Assembly (NCBI RefSeq): GCF_001927245.1
Contig: NZ_MJUX01000009.1
Span: 124,001 to 188,000 of the forward strand
Reading direction: 5' to 3'
DNA: 64,000 nt
Source of the DNA: Acuticoccus yangtzensis
Lineage (GTDB): Bacteria > Pseudomonadota > Alphaproteobacteria > Rhizobiales > Amorphaceae
Shown here: piece after piece, positions 15,178-24,201 of the stretch
Layout of the letters: every line of letters begins with the position of its first letter
Numbering within the stretch: the stretch's first letter is position 1
Notes under the pieces: model-generated
The model's input: the letters and a program-made list of their open reading frames with translations, nothing else
Told to the model about the DNA's origin: nothing
The model's database searches: none
Translations under genes and position numbers: made by a program

Positions 15178-16451
15178 GAATGACGCTCCAGTTGGGACAA
15201 GGGGACAGGCCGCCCCTCCTGAACGTCGCTGAAGTCGGTGTAGGCGTCGATATAGTAGTCGACCGCGCGCTCCCATGCGCCGTCGTCGGGCAGCCCCCAG
15301 AGCTTGCGGTAGTCGGGCGAGCCTGGATAAGGGAACAGCGGCACCGGGTCGTTGGCCCAGACGCCCGCACCGCGCAGCCGCGACCGCCACGCCTCGACCA
15401 ACGCATCGTCGTCGTCCGGCACCTCGATGAGGTTGGCCTGCACGAAGGGGATCACCTCCTTCGCCACGACGAGCAATTCGGCAAGCTCGTCCGTCGTCAG
15501 CTTGCACCTCTTGTCCAGCGCATCGCGACCCTCGGGCGTCAGGCTCTCCACGCCCGCCTCGACCGAGACGCAGCCCGCCTCGCCCAGAAGGCGGATCATG
15601 TCGGGCTTCCAAAGGTCGATGCGCGTCTGCACGCCGAACGTGATGTCCCGCGCCGCGAGGGCCGTCAGAAGCGGCCGGTTGGGCAGGAAGATCTCGTCGA
15701 CGAAGTAGATGTAGCGCGCACCGGCGGCGATCAGCCCGTCGATCTCGGCGAGGAGCGCACCGAGATCACGGCGGCGATAGACGTCACGGAAGTTCTCCTT
15801 CGCGCAGAAGGTACAGTGGTACGGGCACCCGCGGGACGCCTCCACCTCGGCACCCGGCCCGTCCGGCTCGCGGTCGAACCTGTGGTGATGGTGGTGATGC
15901 CGCGCCAGCCACTCCGGCCCCCATTGCAGCGCCGGCAGATCCTTGAAGGACGTCGCCAACGGGCCGCCGATCACCCGCACGCCGCCGTCCTCGCGCACGG
16001 CGGTGCCGACGACGTCGCGCCGCCCGCCCGCGATCTCGACGATCGCCTCCTCGCACTCGCCCATCACCGCGATGTCGACGGCGAGCTTCTCCATCGCGGC
16101 GTAGGGCGTGGTGGAGGAATGCGGGCCGACCGCCACCTTCAGCGCGGCGATGTCCGCCATCGCGGCGAGAGCCTCCTGCGGTACGCGCAGCTCCGGCTGG
16201 GCGCAGCGCCAGAAGAGATAAGTCGGCGCCGTCGTCACCACGACCATGTCGGGGCCGAACGCACGCACCTGCCCCGCCATCTCTTCGTGCGGCAGGTCGA
16301 ACATGTGCGCGTCTACGATCGTCGCGGTGTGGCCCGCCCGCTCCAACAGCGCCTTCGCCGCGCCCAGCTCGAGCGGCAGGTGAGGCTCGCGGCAGCCGAA
16401 GTAGATGCTGCCGTCGAACGTCCAGCGCGGATTGACGAGCGCCACCCTCAT
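15174..16451 (-). CDS. B12-binding-type radical SAM enzyme
   Basis: 425-residue radical SAM protein. An N-terminal cobalamin-binding-like Rossmann domain (about 1-170, containing PLELGAAKALLERAG) precedes the radical SAM core, whose CxxxCxxC cluster motif is C209, C213, C216 (SRGCPYHCTFC). The usual DxHxxG histidine ligand of B12 is not obvious; VDAHMFD at 46-52 is the nearest. A run of six histidines lies at 185-190, just before the core. It resembles, from memory, a family (TIGR04295) that accompanies oligosaccharide genes. A radical C-methylation or rearrangement of the sugar is the likely role, but unproven. Both junctions are ATGA overlaps. Confidence 0.87.
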   Translation of the reverse strand: MRVALVNPRWTFDGSIYFGCREPHLPLELGAAKALLERAGHTATIVDAHMFDLPHEEMAGQVRAFGPDMVVVTTAPTYLFWRCAQPELRVPQEALAAMADIAALKVAVGPHSSTTPYAAMEKLAVDIAVMGECEEAIVEIAGGRRDVVGTAVREDGGVRVIGGPLATSFKDLPALQWGPEWLARHHHHHHRFDREPDGPGAEVEASRGCPYHCTFCAKENFRDVYRRRDLGALLAEIDGLIAAGARYIYFVDEIFLPNRPLLTALAARDITFGVQTRIDLWKPDMIRLLGEAGCVSVEAGVESLTPEGRDALDKRCKLTTDELAELLVVAKEVIPFVQANLIEVPDDDDALVEAWRSRLRGAGVWANDPVPLFPYPGSPDYRKLWGLPDDGAWERAVDYYIDAYTDFSDVQEGRPVPLSQLERHS

Positions 16452-18454
16452 GCGAGCTTCTCCTTCGGCGCGGCGGCCAGCGCGTCGGGAACCGCCGTGC
16501 GCAGCCAGTCGGCGAGACGGTTGAGACCGTCGGGCGCACTGATGTGCGGTTGCCAACCCGTGGCGGCGGAGATGGCGCGGGTATCGGAAACGTACCAGGC
16601 CTGATCGCTCGGCCGCCACGGCGCATAGCCCACCTCGGGCGCGACGCCGGCAATATCCGGGATGAGGGCGATCAGTTCGCGCAGGCTGAAGACGTTGCGC
16701 GGCCCGCCGCCCAGATTGAAGGCGCGCCCGGCGGTGGAGTCGATCTCCTTCATCGCCGCGCGGTAGGCGGAGACGGCGTCGTCCACATAAAGGACGTCAC
16801 GGGCCTGATAGCCGTCGCCGAAGATGGTGATCGGCCGGCCCGTCAGCGCGCAGATCAGGAAGTGCGCGACCCACCCCTGGTCCTCGGTGCCGAACTGGCG
16901 CGGCCCGTAGAGGCAGGACATGCGCATCACGACGCTCTTGAGGCCGTAGACCCGCGCATAGTCGAGCACATACTGGTCGGCGACGCCCTTGGAGCAGCCA
17001 TAGGGGCTGTGGAAGGAGAGCGGCGTCGTCTCGTCGAGCCCACCGCGGCGGGCTGGATCGCGCGGCACGTAGCGGTCCCCCTCGCGCACCATCTCGTCCC
17101 GCGGGATCAGCTCGCCGTAGACCTTGTTGGTGGAGGCGAACAGGACCGGCGCGTCGGGCGCACCGTGACGCACCGCCTCGAGCACGTTCAGCGTGCCGCG
17201 GGCGTTCGCCTCGAAGTCGTGCACGGGGTCGGCGACGCTCGTCGTCACCGCCACCTGTGCGGCGAGGTGGATCACGGCGCTCGCCCCCTTGATCGCGTCG
17301 GCGGCGACGAAGGGGTCGCGCACGTCGCCCACCTCGAACGCAATACGGTGGCGGTGCCGGGACGTCAGCCAGTGCGCGTTCTCCTCGACCCGGTCGCGCG
17401 CGAGGCTGTCGAGCACGACGACATCCTGACCGTCAGCGGCGAGCTGGTCGACGAGGTTGGAGCCGAGGAAGCCGGCGCCCCCGGTGACGACGACGCGAGG
17501 CGTTGCGGTGCGGACCTGCGGCCGCGCAAGCGCCACGGTCTGCGCAAGACGCTCCACCCCGCCGGCTGCGAGCGCCCGCGCGGCGAGCTTCGGGCTGTGG
17601 TCAGCACGGAACAGGCCCATGTGATAGTGCCGCTCGTCGACGTGGAAACCCTGCTGCGTGGGCACGTCCGCCGCGAGATCCTCCAGCGCGTACCAGTAGA
17701 GGCGGTCGGCCTGCGCGTCGACGGCGGCGAGAAGCTCGCGCGCCTGCCCGGCCTCGTCATGCCGCCAGGTGGAGAAGCCCGCCTCGGTGATCCACAGCGG
17801 CCGCTCACAGCCGGCCTCGTTCAAGGTCTTGCGGATGCCGGCCAGCTCGTCGGCCCAGCCGGTCCAGTCGATCGACCACGTCCCCGGAAAGGCATGCACG
17901 CCGAGCGCATCGACGTGTTCCAGCAGCCCGAGGCCGGTCATGTGACGCAGCCAATTGAGGTCGGTCGGGCAGTTGCCGCCGAGCAGCACCTTCTTGCCGC
18001 GCTGGTGCATCCAATAGGCCGCACCGCCGATCATTTCGGCGAAGATGGTCCACTCGGGATCGAGCCTCCAATCCCAGTCGAGGAGATTGTTCGGCTCGTT
18101 CCAAAGCTCCACCCAGTCGAAACAGGATCCGTGACGGGTGACGAAGACGTCCAGGAAGTCGGCGTAGGCCTTCGGCTCGCGCGGCGGCGCGTTGGAGCGG
18201 TCCACGATGCCGAGCGAGGGCGGCGTATAATGGAAGCAGGGCAGCAACTCCACATGCCGCGCCAGTTCCGGGATCAGCCAATCGAACCAATCCGGCCCTT
18301 CCGGACGGAACCAATCGGCCCACGAGACTCCGGTCCGCAGCCGCGTGGCGCCGATCGCTGCCATCTTGTCGAGGACGACCGGAACGCGGTCCTGCTCGCC
18401 GGGACGGAACCATTCGACGACGCCGAGGTCGCCTTTGCGCGCGATCCGGCTCAC
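16448..18454 (-). CDS. Glycosidase-like / NAD sugar epimerase fusion
   Basis: 668-residue two-domain protein. Residues 1 to about 310 form a glycoside hydrolase clan A-like TIM barrel, with the acid/base candidate E120 in WNEPNN and the nucleophile candidate E224 in WITEAG. From about 318 an extended SDR begins (TGGAGFLGS, 324-332) with STNKVYG and SPYGCSKG. The stretch RMSCLYGPRQFGTEDQGW is close to CDP-paratose 2-epimerase (RfbE). The start is GTG at 18454, supported by a GTGA overlap with the upstream gene. It may trim or sense a glycan and make its nucleotide sugar in one chain; the fusion is continuous in frame with no stop. Confidence 0.87.
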   Translation of the reverse strand: MSRIARKGDLGVVEWFRPGEQDRVPVVLDKMAAIGATRLRTGVSWADWFRPEGPDWFDWLIPELARHVELLPCFHYTPPSLGIVDRSNAPPREPKAYADFLDVFVTRHGSCFDWVELWNEPNNLLDWDWRLDPEWTIFAEMIGGAAYWMHQRGKKVLLGGNCPTDLNWLRHMTGLGLLEHVDALGVHAFPGTWSIDWTGWADELAGIRKTLNEAGCERPLWITEAGFSTWRHDEAGQARELLAAVDAQADRLYWYALEDLAADVPTQQGFHVDERHYHMGLFRADHSPKLAARALAAGGVERLAQTVALARPQVRTATPRVVVTGGAGFLGSNLVDQLAADGQDVVVLDSLARDRVEENAHWLTSRHRHRIAFEVGDVRDPFVAADAIKGASAVIHLAAQVAVTTSVADPVHDFEANARGTLNVLEAVRHGAPDAPVLFASTNKVYGELIPRDEMVREGDRYVPRDPARRGGLDETTPLSFHSPYGCSKGVADQYVLDYARVYGLKSVVMRMSCLYGPRQFGTEDQGWVAHFLICALTGRPITIFGDGYQARDVLYVDDAVSAYRAAMKEIDSTAGRAFNLGGGPRNVFSLRELIALIPDIAGVAPEVGYAPWRPSDQAWYVSDTRAISAATGWQPHISAPDGLNRLADWLRTAVPDALAAAPKEKLA

Positions 18455-19560
18455 GCGACGAGACCCCGGCGCGCGAGTTCGGCCGTCGCATCGTCGACCC
18501 GGTCGACGGCGACCTGGGTGGAGAGCCACTCCGCCAGCTCCACCAGACCGTCCTCGAACGCGACGCCCGGCTCGAACCCGATGACGCGCCGCGCCAGCGA
18601 GATATCGGCGAAGCAGTGGCGAATATCCCCCGCGCGGTACTTGCCGGTGCAGTGGGGGACGAGATCCTCGCGCCCCGCGGCCACCGCCAGCTTCCGCGCG
18701 ATCTCGACGATGGTCCGCCCCTCGCCGGACCCGATGTTGAAGACGCCGCCTGACGCCGCGTCTGCCTCCTGCGCCAGCCGGCATGCCCGCGCGACATCCC
18801 GCACGTGGACAAAGTCACGCCTCTGCAACCCGTCCTCGAAGACCATCGGCGGCTTGCCGTTGAGGAGCCGCGCGCCGAAGATCGCGAGCACGCCCGTGTA
18901 GGGGTTCGAGAGCGCCTGGTTCGGACCGTACACGTTGAAGAATCGGAGCGCGGTGACCTTGCGCTCGTAGGCGCGGCCGAAGATCAGGCTCATCCGCTCC
19001 TGCGCGAACTTGTTCAGGGCGTAGATGGAGGACAGGGCGGGGCGCTTGTCTTCCGTCGTTGGCAGCGGCTCCAGAATTTCGCCGTCCGGCCCCTGCAATT
19101 CCCACTGCCCCGCCTTGAGCTGCGACAGCCGCCTCTCGGGCGGATCGACGATGCCATGGCGCCCCTTGGCGAGGCCTTCGCCGTAGATGCTCATGGAGGA
19201 GGCGACGAGAAGGCGCTCGACGTCGCTGTCGATCAGCGCTTCGAGAAGGACGGCCGTGCCGACTTCGTTGACCGACGTGTAGCGCTCGATCTCGTACATG
19301 CTCTGACCGACGCCGACGGCCGAGGCGAGATGATAGACGTCCGTCGCACCCGAGACCGCGGCGCGCACCGCATCCGGGTCGCGCAGATCGCCGTCGATGA
19401 GTTCGACGGACGGGTCGAGATAGGATGGACGCGCGCCATCCGTGTGGACCTGCCTGTCCAGGTTGTCGAGAACCCGGACGTGATGGCCGCAAGCGAGAAG
19501 TTCGGCCGCGAGGTGGGACCCGATGAATCCGGCGCCCCCGGTAATCAATATCGTTTTCAC
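18451..19560 (-). CDS. NAD-dependent nucleotide-sugar epimerase/dehydratase
   Basis: 369-residue extended SDR, first gene of the eight-gene operon. The NAD motif TGGAGFIGS is at 7-15, catalytic YALNK in the middle, and RFFNVYGPNQ marks the sugar-nucleotide epimerase class (GalE/WbpP-like). It supplies an activated sugar for the downstream transferases. The GTG at 19560 is preferred over the ATG at 19578 because AGGGGG precedes it at the right spacing and the protein then begins directly with MKTILITGG. Its promoter must lie within 19561-19876, shared with the divergent catalase. Confidence 0.87.
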   Translation of the reverse strand: MKTILITGGAGFIGSHLAAELLACGHHVRVLDNLDRQVHTDGARPSYLDPSVELIDGDLRDPDAVRAAVSGATDVYHLASAVGVGQSMYEIERYTSVNEVGTAVLLEALIDSDVERLLVASSMSIYGEGLAKGRHGIVDPPERRLSQLKAGQWELQGPDGEILEPLPTTEDKRPALSSIYALNKFAQERMSLIFGRAYERKVTALRFFNVYGPNQALSNPYTGVLAIFGARLLNGKPPMVFEDGLQRRDFVHVRDVARACRLAQEADAASGGVFNIGSGEGRTIVEIARKLAVAAGREDLVPHCTGKYRAGDIRHCFADISLARRVIGFEPGVAFEDGLVELAEWLSTQVAVDRVDDATAELARRGLVA

Positions 19561-19876
19561 GAAGCCCCCTGCACGCATCCAAGCTGCGCAACCGTGCCAG
19601 CGGACAATGCCACCTGGGGGAGATCCGTTCCTTCACATGGTTTTAAAGCGAGTACGATTTTCGTCGACCATTCCGAGCCGCCGCAGAAGCCCAATTCTAG
19701 CGCGGACGCGGGCGCCGCTCGCCTTATTTATCTGTCTCCCGAGCGGCCGCTCCCGCAATGTTCGCGCGGCGAGAAGGGCCGGAATTTAAGTAGATTAATC
19801 TTCCAAACTGAATTTTGGACCGCCAGGAACCAATAACCGTGAGGGCGATTTACCGGAGACTTAACGGAGGCCGAAC
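19561..19876. promoter_or_regulatory. Divergent promoter region, glycan operon and manganese catalase
   Basis: 316 bases between divergent genes. The right half is AT-rich (about 19785-19850). No exact EcfG-type or sigma-70 pair was found by eye, although GGAAC occurs at 19825-19829, 48 bases before the catalase start. No coding sequence seen. Confidence 0.4.
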
Positions 19877-20698
19877 ATGTTCTTTCACTCGTCCAAGCTC
19901 CAATACAAGGTCAAAGTCGACAATCCGAACCCGGTATTTGCCAAGTACCTGCAACAGGCGATCGGCGGCGTCGAAGGCGAAATCCGTGTCGCCATGCAGT
20001 ACATGTTCCAGGCCATGGGCGCGCGCGGGCCGGTCAAATACCGTGACATGCTGATGCAGACGGCGACCGAAGAGCTGTCGCACATCGAATTCCTGGGCCA
20101 CGCCGTCGCGCTCAACCTGGAAGGTGCGCCCGCGTCCATGCAGGACGAGGCGGCCAAGGACCCCGTGGTCGCGGCGATCCTCGGTGGCCAGAACCCGCGC
20201 CATATCCTGTCGTCGGGCCTGTCCGCCATGCCCGTGAACAGCGTGGGCACGCCGTTCGACATGAGCCACATCTACGCCACCGGCAATATCGGCGCGGACA
20301 TGATGGCCAATGCCACGGCGGAAGCCGGCGGCCGCGTGCTCGCCTCGCGGCTCTACAACCTCACCGACGATGCCGGAATGAAGGACATGCTGTCCTTCCT
20401 CATCGCCCGTGACACGATGCACCAGCAGCAGTGGCTCGCGGTGATCGAGGAGCTCGGCGGGTACGAGAAGGTTCTGCCGATCCCCAACTCCACGCCGGAG
20501 GAACATGAGGCGGTCGAGCACTCCTACTATTTCTGCAACACTTCGCTCGACAAGGACGCCCCCAAGGGGCGCTGGACGTCCGGTCCCTCGCTGGACGGCC
20601 GCGGTGAGTTCTCGGTACGCAAAGGCGAGCCTTATGGTCAGGTTCCCACCCTCGGGAAGGCCCGGCCCGATTCGGCGGCGCAGTCCGAACAGATGTAA
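19877..20698 (+). CDS. Manganese catalase
   Basis: 273-residue non-haem dimanganese catalase, which converts hydrogen peroxide to water and oxygen in the cytoplasm. The expected metal ligands are all present: E35 (VEGEIR), E66 and H69 (EELSHIE), E149 (AEAGGR) and H182 (DTMHQQQW), almost the same numbering as the Lactobacillus enzyme. The ATG at 19877 follows GGAGG at 7 bases. It stands alone between two carbohydrate clusters and ends in a tandem hairpin. In alphaproteobacteria such genes are often general-stress genes, but no such promoter was confirmed. Confidence 0.95.
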   Translation: MFFHSSKLQYKVKVDNPNPVFAKYLQQAIGGVEGEIRVAMQYMFQAMGARGPVKYRDMLMQTATEELSHIEFLGHAVALNLEGAPASMQDEAAKDPVVAAILGGQNPRHILSSGLSAMPVNSVGTPFDMSHIYATGNIGADMMANATAEAGGRVLASRLYNLTDDAGMKDMLSFLIARDTMHQQQWLAVIEELGGYEKVLPIPNSTPEEHEAVEHSYYFCNTSLDKDAPKGRWTSGPSLDGRGEFSVRKGEPYGQVPTLGKARPDSAAQSEQM

Positions 20699-21060
20699 AT
20701 CGCTCGGGAGCGGGCCTCGGTCCGCTCCCTCACACGGACAGCCGCTGAAACAGCGGCGCCGGGGACCCCAAAGATGCGCGCAGCGACCGACGACGGATCC
20801 GGCAGGGTTCCTATCGCCAACGACCTCGATCCGCACACCGACGTTCATGGGTCGGCGATCCCTCGACCGAGCGCGATCCCTCGCGTCGCGCGCCTCACCC
20901 GTGGCGGCCCGGTGCGCGGAGCTGCGTTCGGCCGGCCGGTCATCCGTCACGTTGCCCGCGTCTCGCCCATCGCGGGGCCGAGAAGGCTGCGAACGGTGCG
21001 GCCGCCAAGTCTTGTCGTGCCGGCTTGCATGAACAGCCACCGCGGCGGGGTCCAGCCGTG
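20699..21060. other. Intergenic region after manganese catalase
   Basis: 362 bases holding the tandem hairpins at 20706-20757. The rest (to 21060) shows no recognisable gene; an in-frame ATG at 21025 could extend the next gene by 12 codons, but it has no ribosome site. Confidence 0.4.
20706..20757 (+). terminator. Tandem hairpins downstream of manganese catalase
   Basis: Two consecutive perfect hairpins: GGGAGCGG (20706-20713) with CCGCTCCC (20722-20729), loop 8; then GCCGCTG (20741-20747) with CAGCGGC (20751-20757), loop AAA. They start 8 bases after the stop codon. No T-run follows. The first stem is identical to that at 48083-48109. Confidence 0.6.
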
Positions 21061-22317
21061 ATGTTCGACGGATCCGCCGCCGCGGCACGCGTCATACCCG
21101 CTCCCCGGCCGCATCTGGCGCGAGAGCCGGACTTCGATCCCGCGCAGCAGGTGGCCGAACAGACGCGCCGGCCGCCGTTCGTCGGCGCGGTGAAGCTCAA
21201 TGCCATCGCGACACGCCCATGGCGCTATCGCCCCACCGCGATCGCGTGCGTCCCCGCGCGCGACGAGGCGGAGACACTGGCGCGTTGCCTCGGCGCGCTG
21301 CGCGAAAGCCTCGCGGCCCTCGACCGGAGCCGGTGCGCCATCCTCGTCGTGGCGAACAACTGCGCGGACGAGACCTTTCGCATCGCCGCCGCGGCATCGG
21401 CCGCAGGCGGCGTGCCCATCCTGGCTTGCGACGCCACCTTCAGCGACCCTATCGCCGACATCGGCCACGTCCGCCGCTTCGCCCTCGATTGCGGGGCGGC
21501 GCTGGCGGATCCCGACGCGATTCTGTTGTCCACCGACGCGGACACCGACGTCGCGCCGCAATGGGCCTCCGCCCTCGCCAGCACGCTCGCACAGGGTGCC
21601 GCGATGGCCTACGGGCCGGTCCTGTGCCCTGCCACGATCGCGTCGCTCGACCCTCGTTCGGCGGCCACCGCACGGCTCGAGCAGTCGCTCGCCGCGGCGC
21701 AGGCGGCGCTGTGGGCGGCGATCGTGCCGGGCCGGCCGCAAGTCCTCGGCCTCGCCCCCGGCAGCGCCAGCATGGCGATGCGCGCCTGCGCCTACGATGC
21801 TGTCGGCGGCCTTCCCGCCCTCCCCGCATCCGAGGACCGCGCCTTGGCGGACCGCTTCATCGAGAGCGGCGAGACGGTCGCCTACGCGCCGACGGCGGCC
21901 GTGCGCACCTCCACGCGCCTTTCCGGCCGCGCCCGAGGCGGCATGGCCGACACGCTCTCTGCCCGCCGCAACGGACACATCGTCTGCGACGGTGCCTTCC
22001 TGCCGACGATGCGGTTCGCCTGGCTGGCGCTCGCCTATCGCCTGCTCGCCGGCGAGGGTGACAGCGCCCATGCCTTGCTCTTGGCGCAAAAGTTGGAGGT
22101 GCCGGTGTCGCTGCTTCTGCCCTCCACCCGTCCGCTGGGGCGACGGTGGGCGGCCCTGCGCCGGGCCATGCCCCCGGTTCGCCCGATGACGGCCGAGGAG
22201 GCGAAGGTGGAACTCGGCACGGCCGCGCGGCTTAACAAAGCGCTGAGTGCGCAAACAGGGCTCGGGATGAGAGACATCGAAACACGCATCCTCGCCATCG
22301 GCCGTTGCGATGCTTGA
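21061..22317 (+). CDS. Glycosyltransferase family 2
   Basis: 418-residue GT-A enzyme. After an N-terminal extension of about 55 residues the GT2 fold begins with ACVPARDEAETLARCL. LLSTDADTDVAPQW carries the DxD metal site and PASEDRALADRF the ED acceptor motif. No membrane segments are evident, so it probably makes a soluble glycosylated metabolite rather than a membrane polymer. It leads a four-gene cluster and overlaps the next gene by 8 bases. The ATG at 21061 was preferred to that at 21025; neither has a strong ribosome site. Confidence 0.85.
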   Translation: MFDGSAAAARVIPAPRPHLAREPDFDPAQQVAEQTRRPPFVGAVKLNAIATRPWRYRPTAIACVPARDEAETLARCLGALRESLAALDRSRCAILVVANNCADETFRIAAAASAAGGVPILACDATFSDPIADIGHVRRFALDCGAALADPDAILLSTDADTDVAPQWASALASTLAQGAAMAYGPVLCPATIASLDPRSAATARLEQSLAAAQAALWAAIVPGRPQVLGLAPGSASMAMRACAYDAVGGLPALPASEDRALADRFIESGETVAYAPTAAVRTSTRLSGRARGGMADTLSARRNGHIVCDGAFLPTMRFAWLALAYRLLAGEGDSAHALLLAQKLEVPVSLLLPSTRPLGRRWAALRRAMPPVRPMTAEEAKVELGTAARLNKALSAQTGLGMRDIETRILAIGRCDA

Positions 22318-23425
22318 GGCCGCAGCGCATGCCGCGCCGGACGACGATCTGGCGCCCTTCGCCGACGGCCTGTCGGCGATCCGCGCGAATGCCGCCGCTG
22401 CCGACGGCGCGGGCCACACCCTCGCAGCGGACGTTGCAGAGCTGAGGCGCGCCGGCCTGTTGGTCGCGCCCCTTCCCGTCCAGGCCGGTGGGTCAGGGCT
22501 CGGCACCGGGCATCGCCACACCAACGCGGCAGTGACGCTCCTGCGCGCCTTGGGGCGGGCGAACCTCTCGGTCGCGCGCCTCTTCGAAGGCCACGTGAAC
22601 GCGGTGAAGCTCCTGGCGCTCTATGCCGACCCCGGTGTGCGAGCCGAAGTCTTCGACCGCGTACGCCGCGGATTGCTGCTCGGCGTCTGGGGCGCGGACG
22701 GGGCAAGCCCCGTCGTCTTCGACGGTGACGGGCTGACGGGAAGCAAGCGCTTCGCCTCCGGCCTCGGCCTCGTGGGTGCAGCCCTCGTCACGGCGAAGAG
22801 GCAAGCCGGCACGCAGCTCTGTCTCGTTCCCGCCGACGATGTCGATCGACAAGATCCCGGTGCCTGGACCGCGTCCGGCATGCGCGCGACCGCCTCTGGC
22901 ACCTATCGCCTCGACGGTCTGAGGGGCGCCGACGTCGTCCCCGTCGGCGAGCCCGACGCGCTGTTTCGCGAACCGCATTTTGAAGGTGGCGTCTGGCGCT
23001 ATTGCGCGGCCCACCTCGGCGGAGCAGAGGCGCTCTACGCCGAAATGCTGAACCACCTCGGCGACCGCGGTCAGCTCGATGCACCGCTCCAACAGCTTCG
23101 CGTCGCCGACGCGGCGGTGGCGTGCGAAGGGGCCCGGCTCTGGATCGAGGCGGCCGCCGAAAGGGTCGAGCGCGCCGATCCGCGGTCGGGCGAAAACGCC
23201 GCCGCATACGCGCTCCTGGCCCGGCAGGCGACAGAGGCGGCGTGCTCGTGCGTCATCCATGCGGTCGAGCAGGCTGTGGGCACCGCAGCCTTCATGGAGG
23301 GTACGGCGATCGAGCGGATCCGCCGCGACCTCGGGCTCTACATCCGCCAGGCCGCGCCGGACGCGAAACGCGCGAGAGCCGTTCGTGCCCTCGCCGTGTG
23401 CCATGCACGGGCGGACGAGCTGTGA
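22310..23425 (+). CDS. Acyl-CoA dehydrogenase-like flavoprotein
   Basis: 371-residue protein of the acyl-CoA dehydrogenase superfamily. The N-terminal helical domain (to about 115), the central segment GVWGADGASPVVFDGDGLTG and GSKRFASGLGLVGAALV, and the C-terminal helical bundle (LGGAEALYAEML) are in the family order. The usual catalytic glutamate is not clear, so it may be a flavin-dependent oxidase or N-hydroxylase-like member rather than a beta-oxidation enzyme. It sits between a GT2 and a PIG-L deacetylase with overlapping ends (8 and 4 bases), which points to a role in tailoring a small glycoconjugate. Confidence 0.8.
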   Translation: MLEAAAHAAPDDDLAPFADGLSAIRANAAAADGAGHTLAADVAELRRAGLLVAPLPVQAGGSGLGTGHRHTNAAVTLLRALGRANLSVARLFEGHVNAVKLLALYADPGVRAEVFDRVRRGLLLGVWGADGASPVVFDGDGLTGSKRFASGLGLVGAALVTAKRQAGTQLCLVPADDVDRQDPGAWTASGMRATASGTYRLDGLRGADVVPVGEPDALFREPHFEGGVWRYCAAHLGGAEALYAEMLNHLGDRGQLDAPLQQLRVADAAVACEGARLWIEAAAERVERADPRSGENAAAYALLARQATEAACSCVIHAVEQAVGTAAFMEGTAIERIRRDLGLYIRQAAPDAKRARAVRALAVCHARADEL

Positions 23426-24201
23426 GCGTACCCGATCGTCCCGAGGGCGTGCTCCTCGACAAGGCCGCCACGGTCCCACCGTCGACGCTCGATGCCCTGG
23501 CCGCGCCGAAAGGGACGATCCTCGTGATCGCACCCCACCCGGACGACGAGACTCTCGGCTGCGGGGCCGCGATCGCCGCCGCGCTGGAATGGGGGCGCGA
23601 TGTAACGATCGCGCTGATGACCGATGGCGACGCCTCGCACCCGGCGTCGGCCCTCTACCCCCCCGTCCGCCTCGCCGCGCTGCGCCGGTCCGAATTCGCC
23701 GCCGCGGTCACCCATCTGAGGCCGCACGGCGCGCCGGGCACGCTGCGGACGGCCACATTCGGCCTTCCCGACACGCGCCTTGCGGAAGCCGCCGCGGACG
23801 AGGCCGTGCTCACCCGCCTGTGCGATCTCGCCGAGCGGACGGAATGCACGACCTTGTGGACCACGTGGCGGCACGATCCGCACTGCGATCACCAAGCCGC
23901 GGCGCGCATCGCCGACCAGGTGGCGGAGCGCATGGGCGCATCCCTTCGCACCTTTCTGGAATATGCCGTATGGGGCCGGTTCGGCGACGCGGCGGCGGAC
24001 CTGCGCGCCGACGACATCAGGCGCTTCCCGCCGGGCCAGTGGCGCGCGCGCAAGTTGGAGGCGATGGACTGCTATCGCTCCCAGCTCACGCCTCTCATCG
24101 ACGATGACCCGAGCGGGTTCGTCATGCCGCCCACGCTCGTCGACCATTTCGCCGACTGTGACGAGATCTTCATCGCATCGGCGGGCGGTGCGCAGGGATG
24201 A
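23422..24201 (+). CDS. PIG-L (LmbE)-family N-deacetylase
   Basis: 259-residue zinc-dependent deacetylase. The metal motif APHPDDETLGCG is at 38-48, and the second metal motif DPHCDHQ near residue 153 completes the site. Family members remove acetyl groups from N-acetylglucosamine-containing compounds (MshB, BshB, teicoplanin-type). The start is GTG at 23422, which overlaps the TGA of the upstream gene (GTGA). With the GT2 upstream it suggests glycosylation with an N-acetyl sugar followed by deacetylation, as in low-molecular-weight thiol pathways; that is inference. Confidence 0.88.
   Translation: MSVPDRPEGVLLDKAATVPPSTLDALAAPKGTILVIAPHPDDETLGCGAAIAAALEWGRDVTIALMTDGDASHPASALYPPVRLAALRRSEFAAAVTHLRPHGAPGTLRTATFGLPDTRLAEAAADEAVLTRLCDLAERTECTTLWTTWRHDPHCDHQAAARIADQVAERMGASLRTFLEYAVWGRFGDAAADLRADDIRRFPPGQWRARKLEAMDCYRSQLTPLIDDDPSGFVMPPTLVDHFADCDEIFIASAGGAQG

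Noticed and set aside
19825-19829. GGAAC as an EcfG stress promoter before the catalase
   Set aside because: No CGTT at the required spacing was found.
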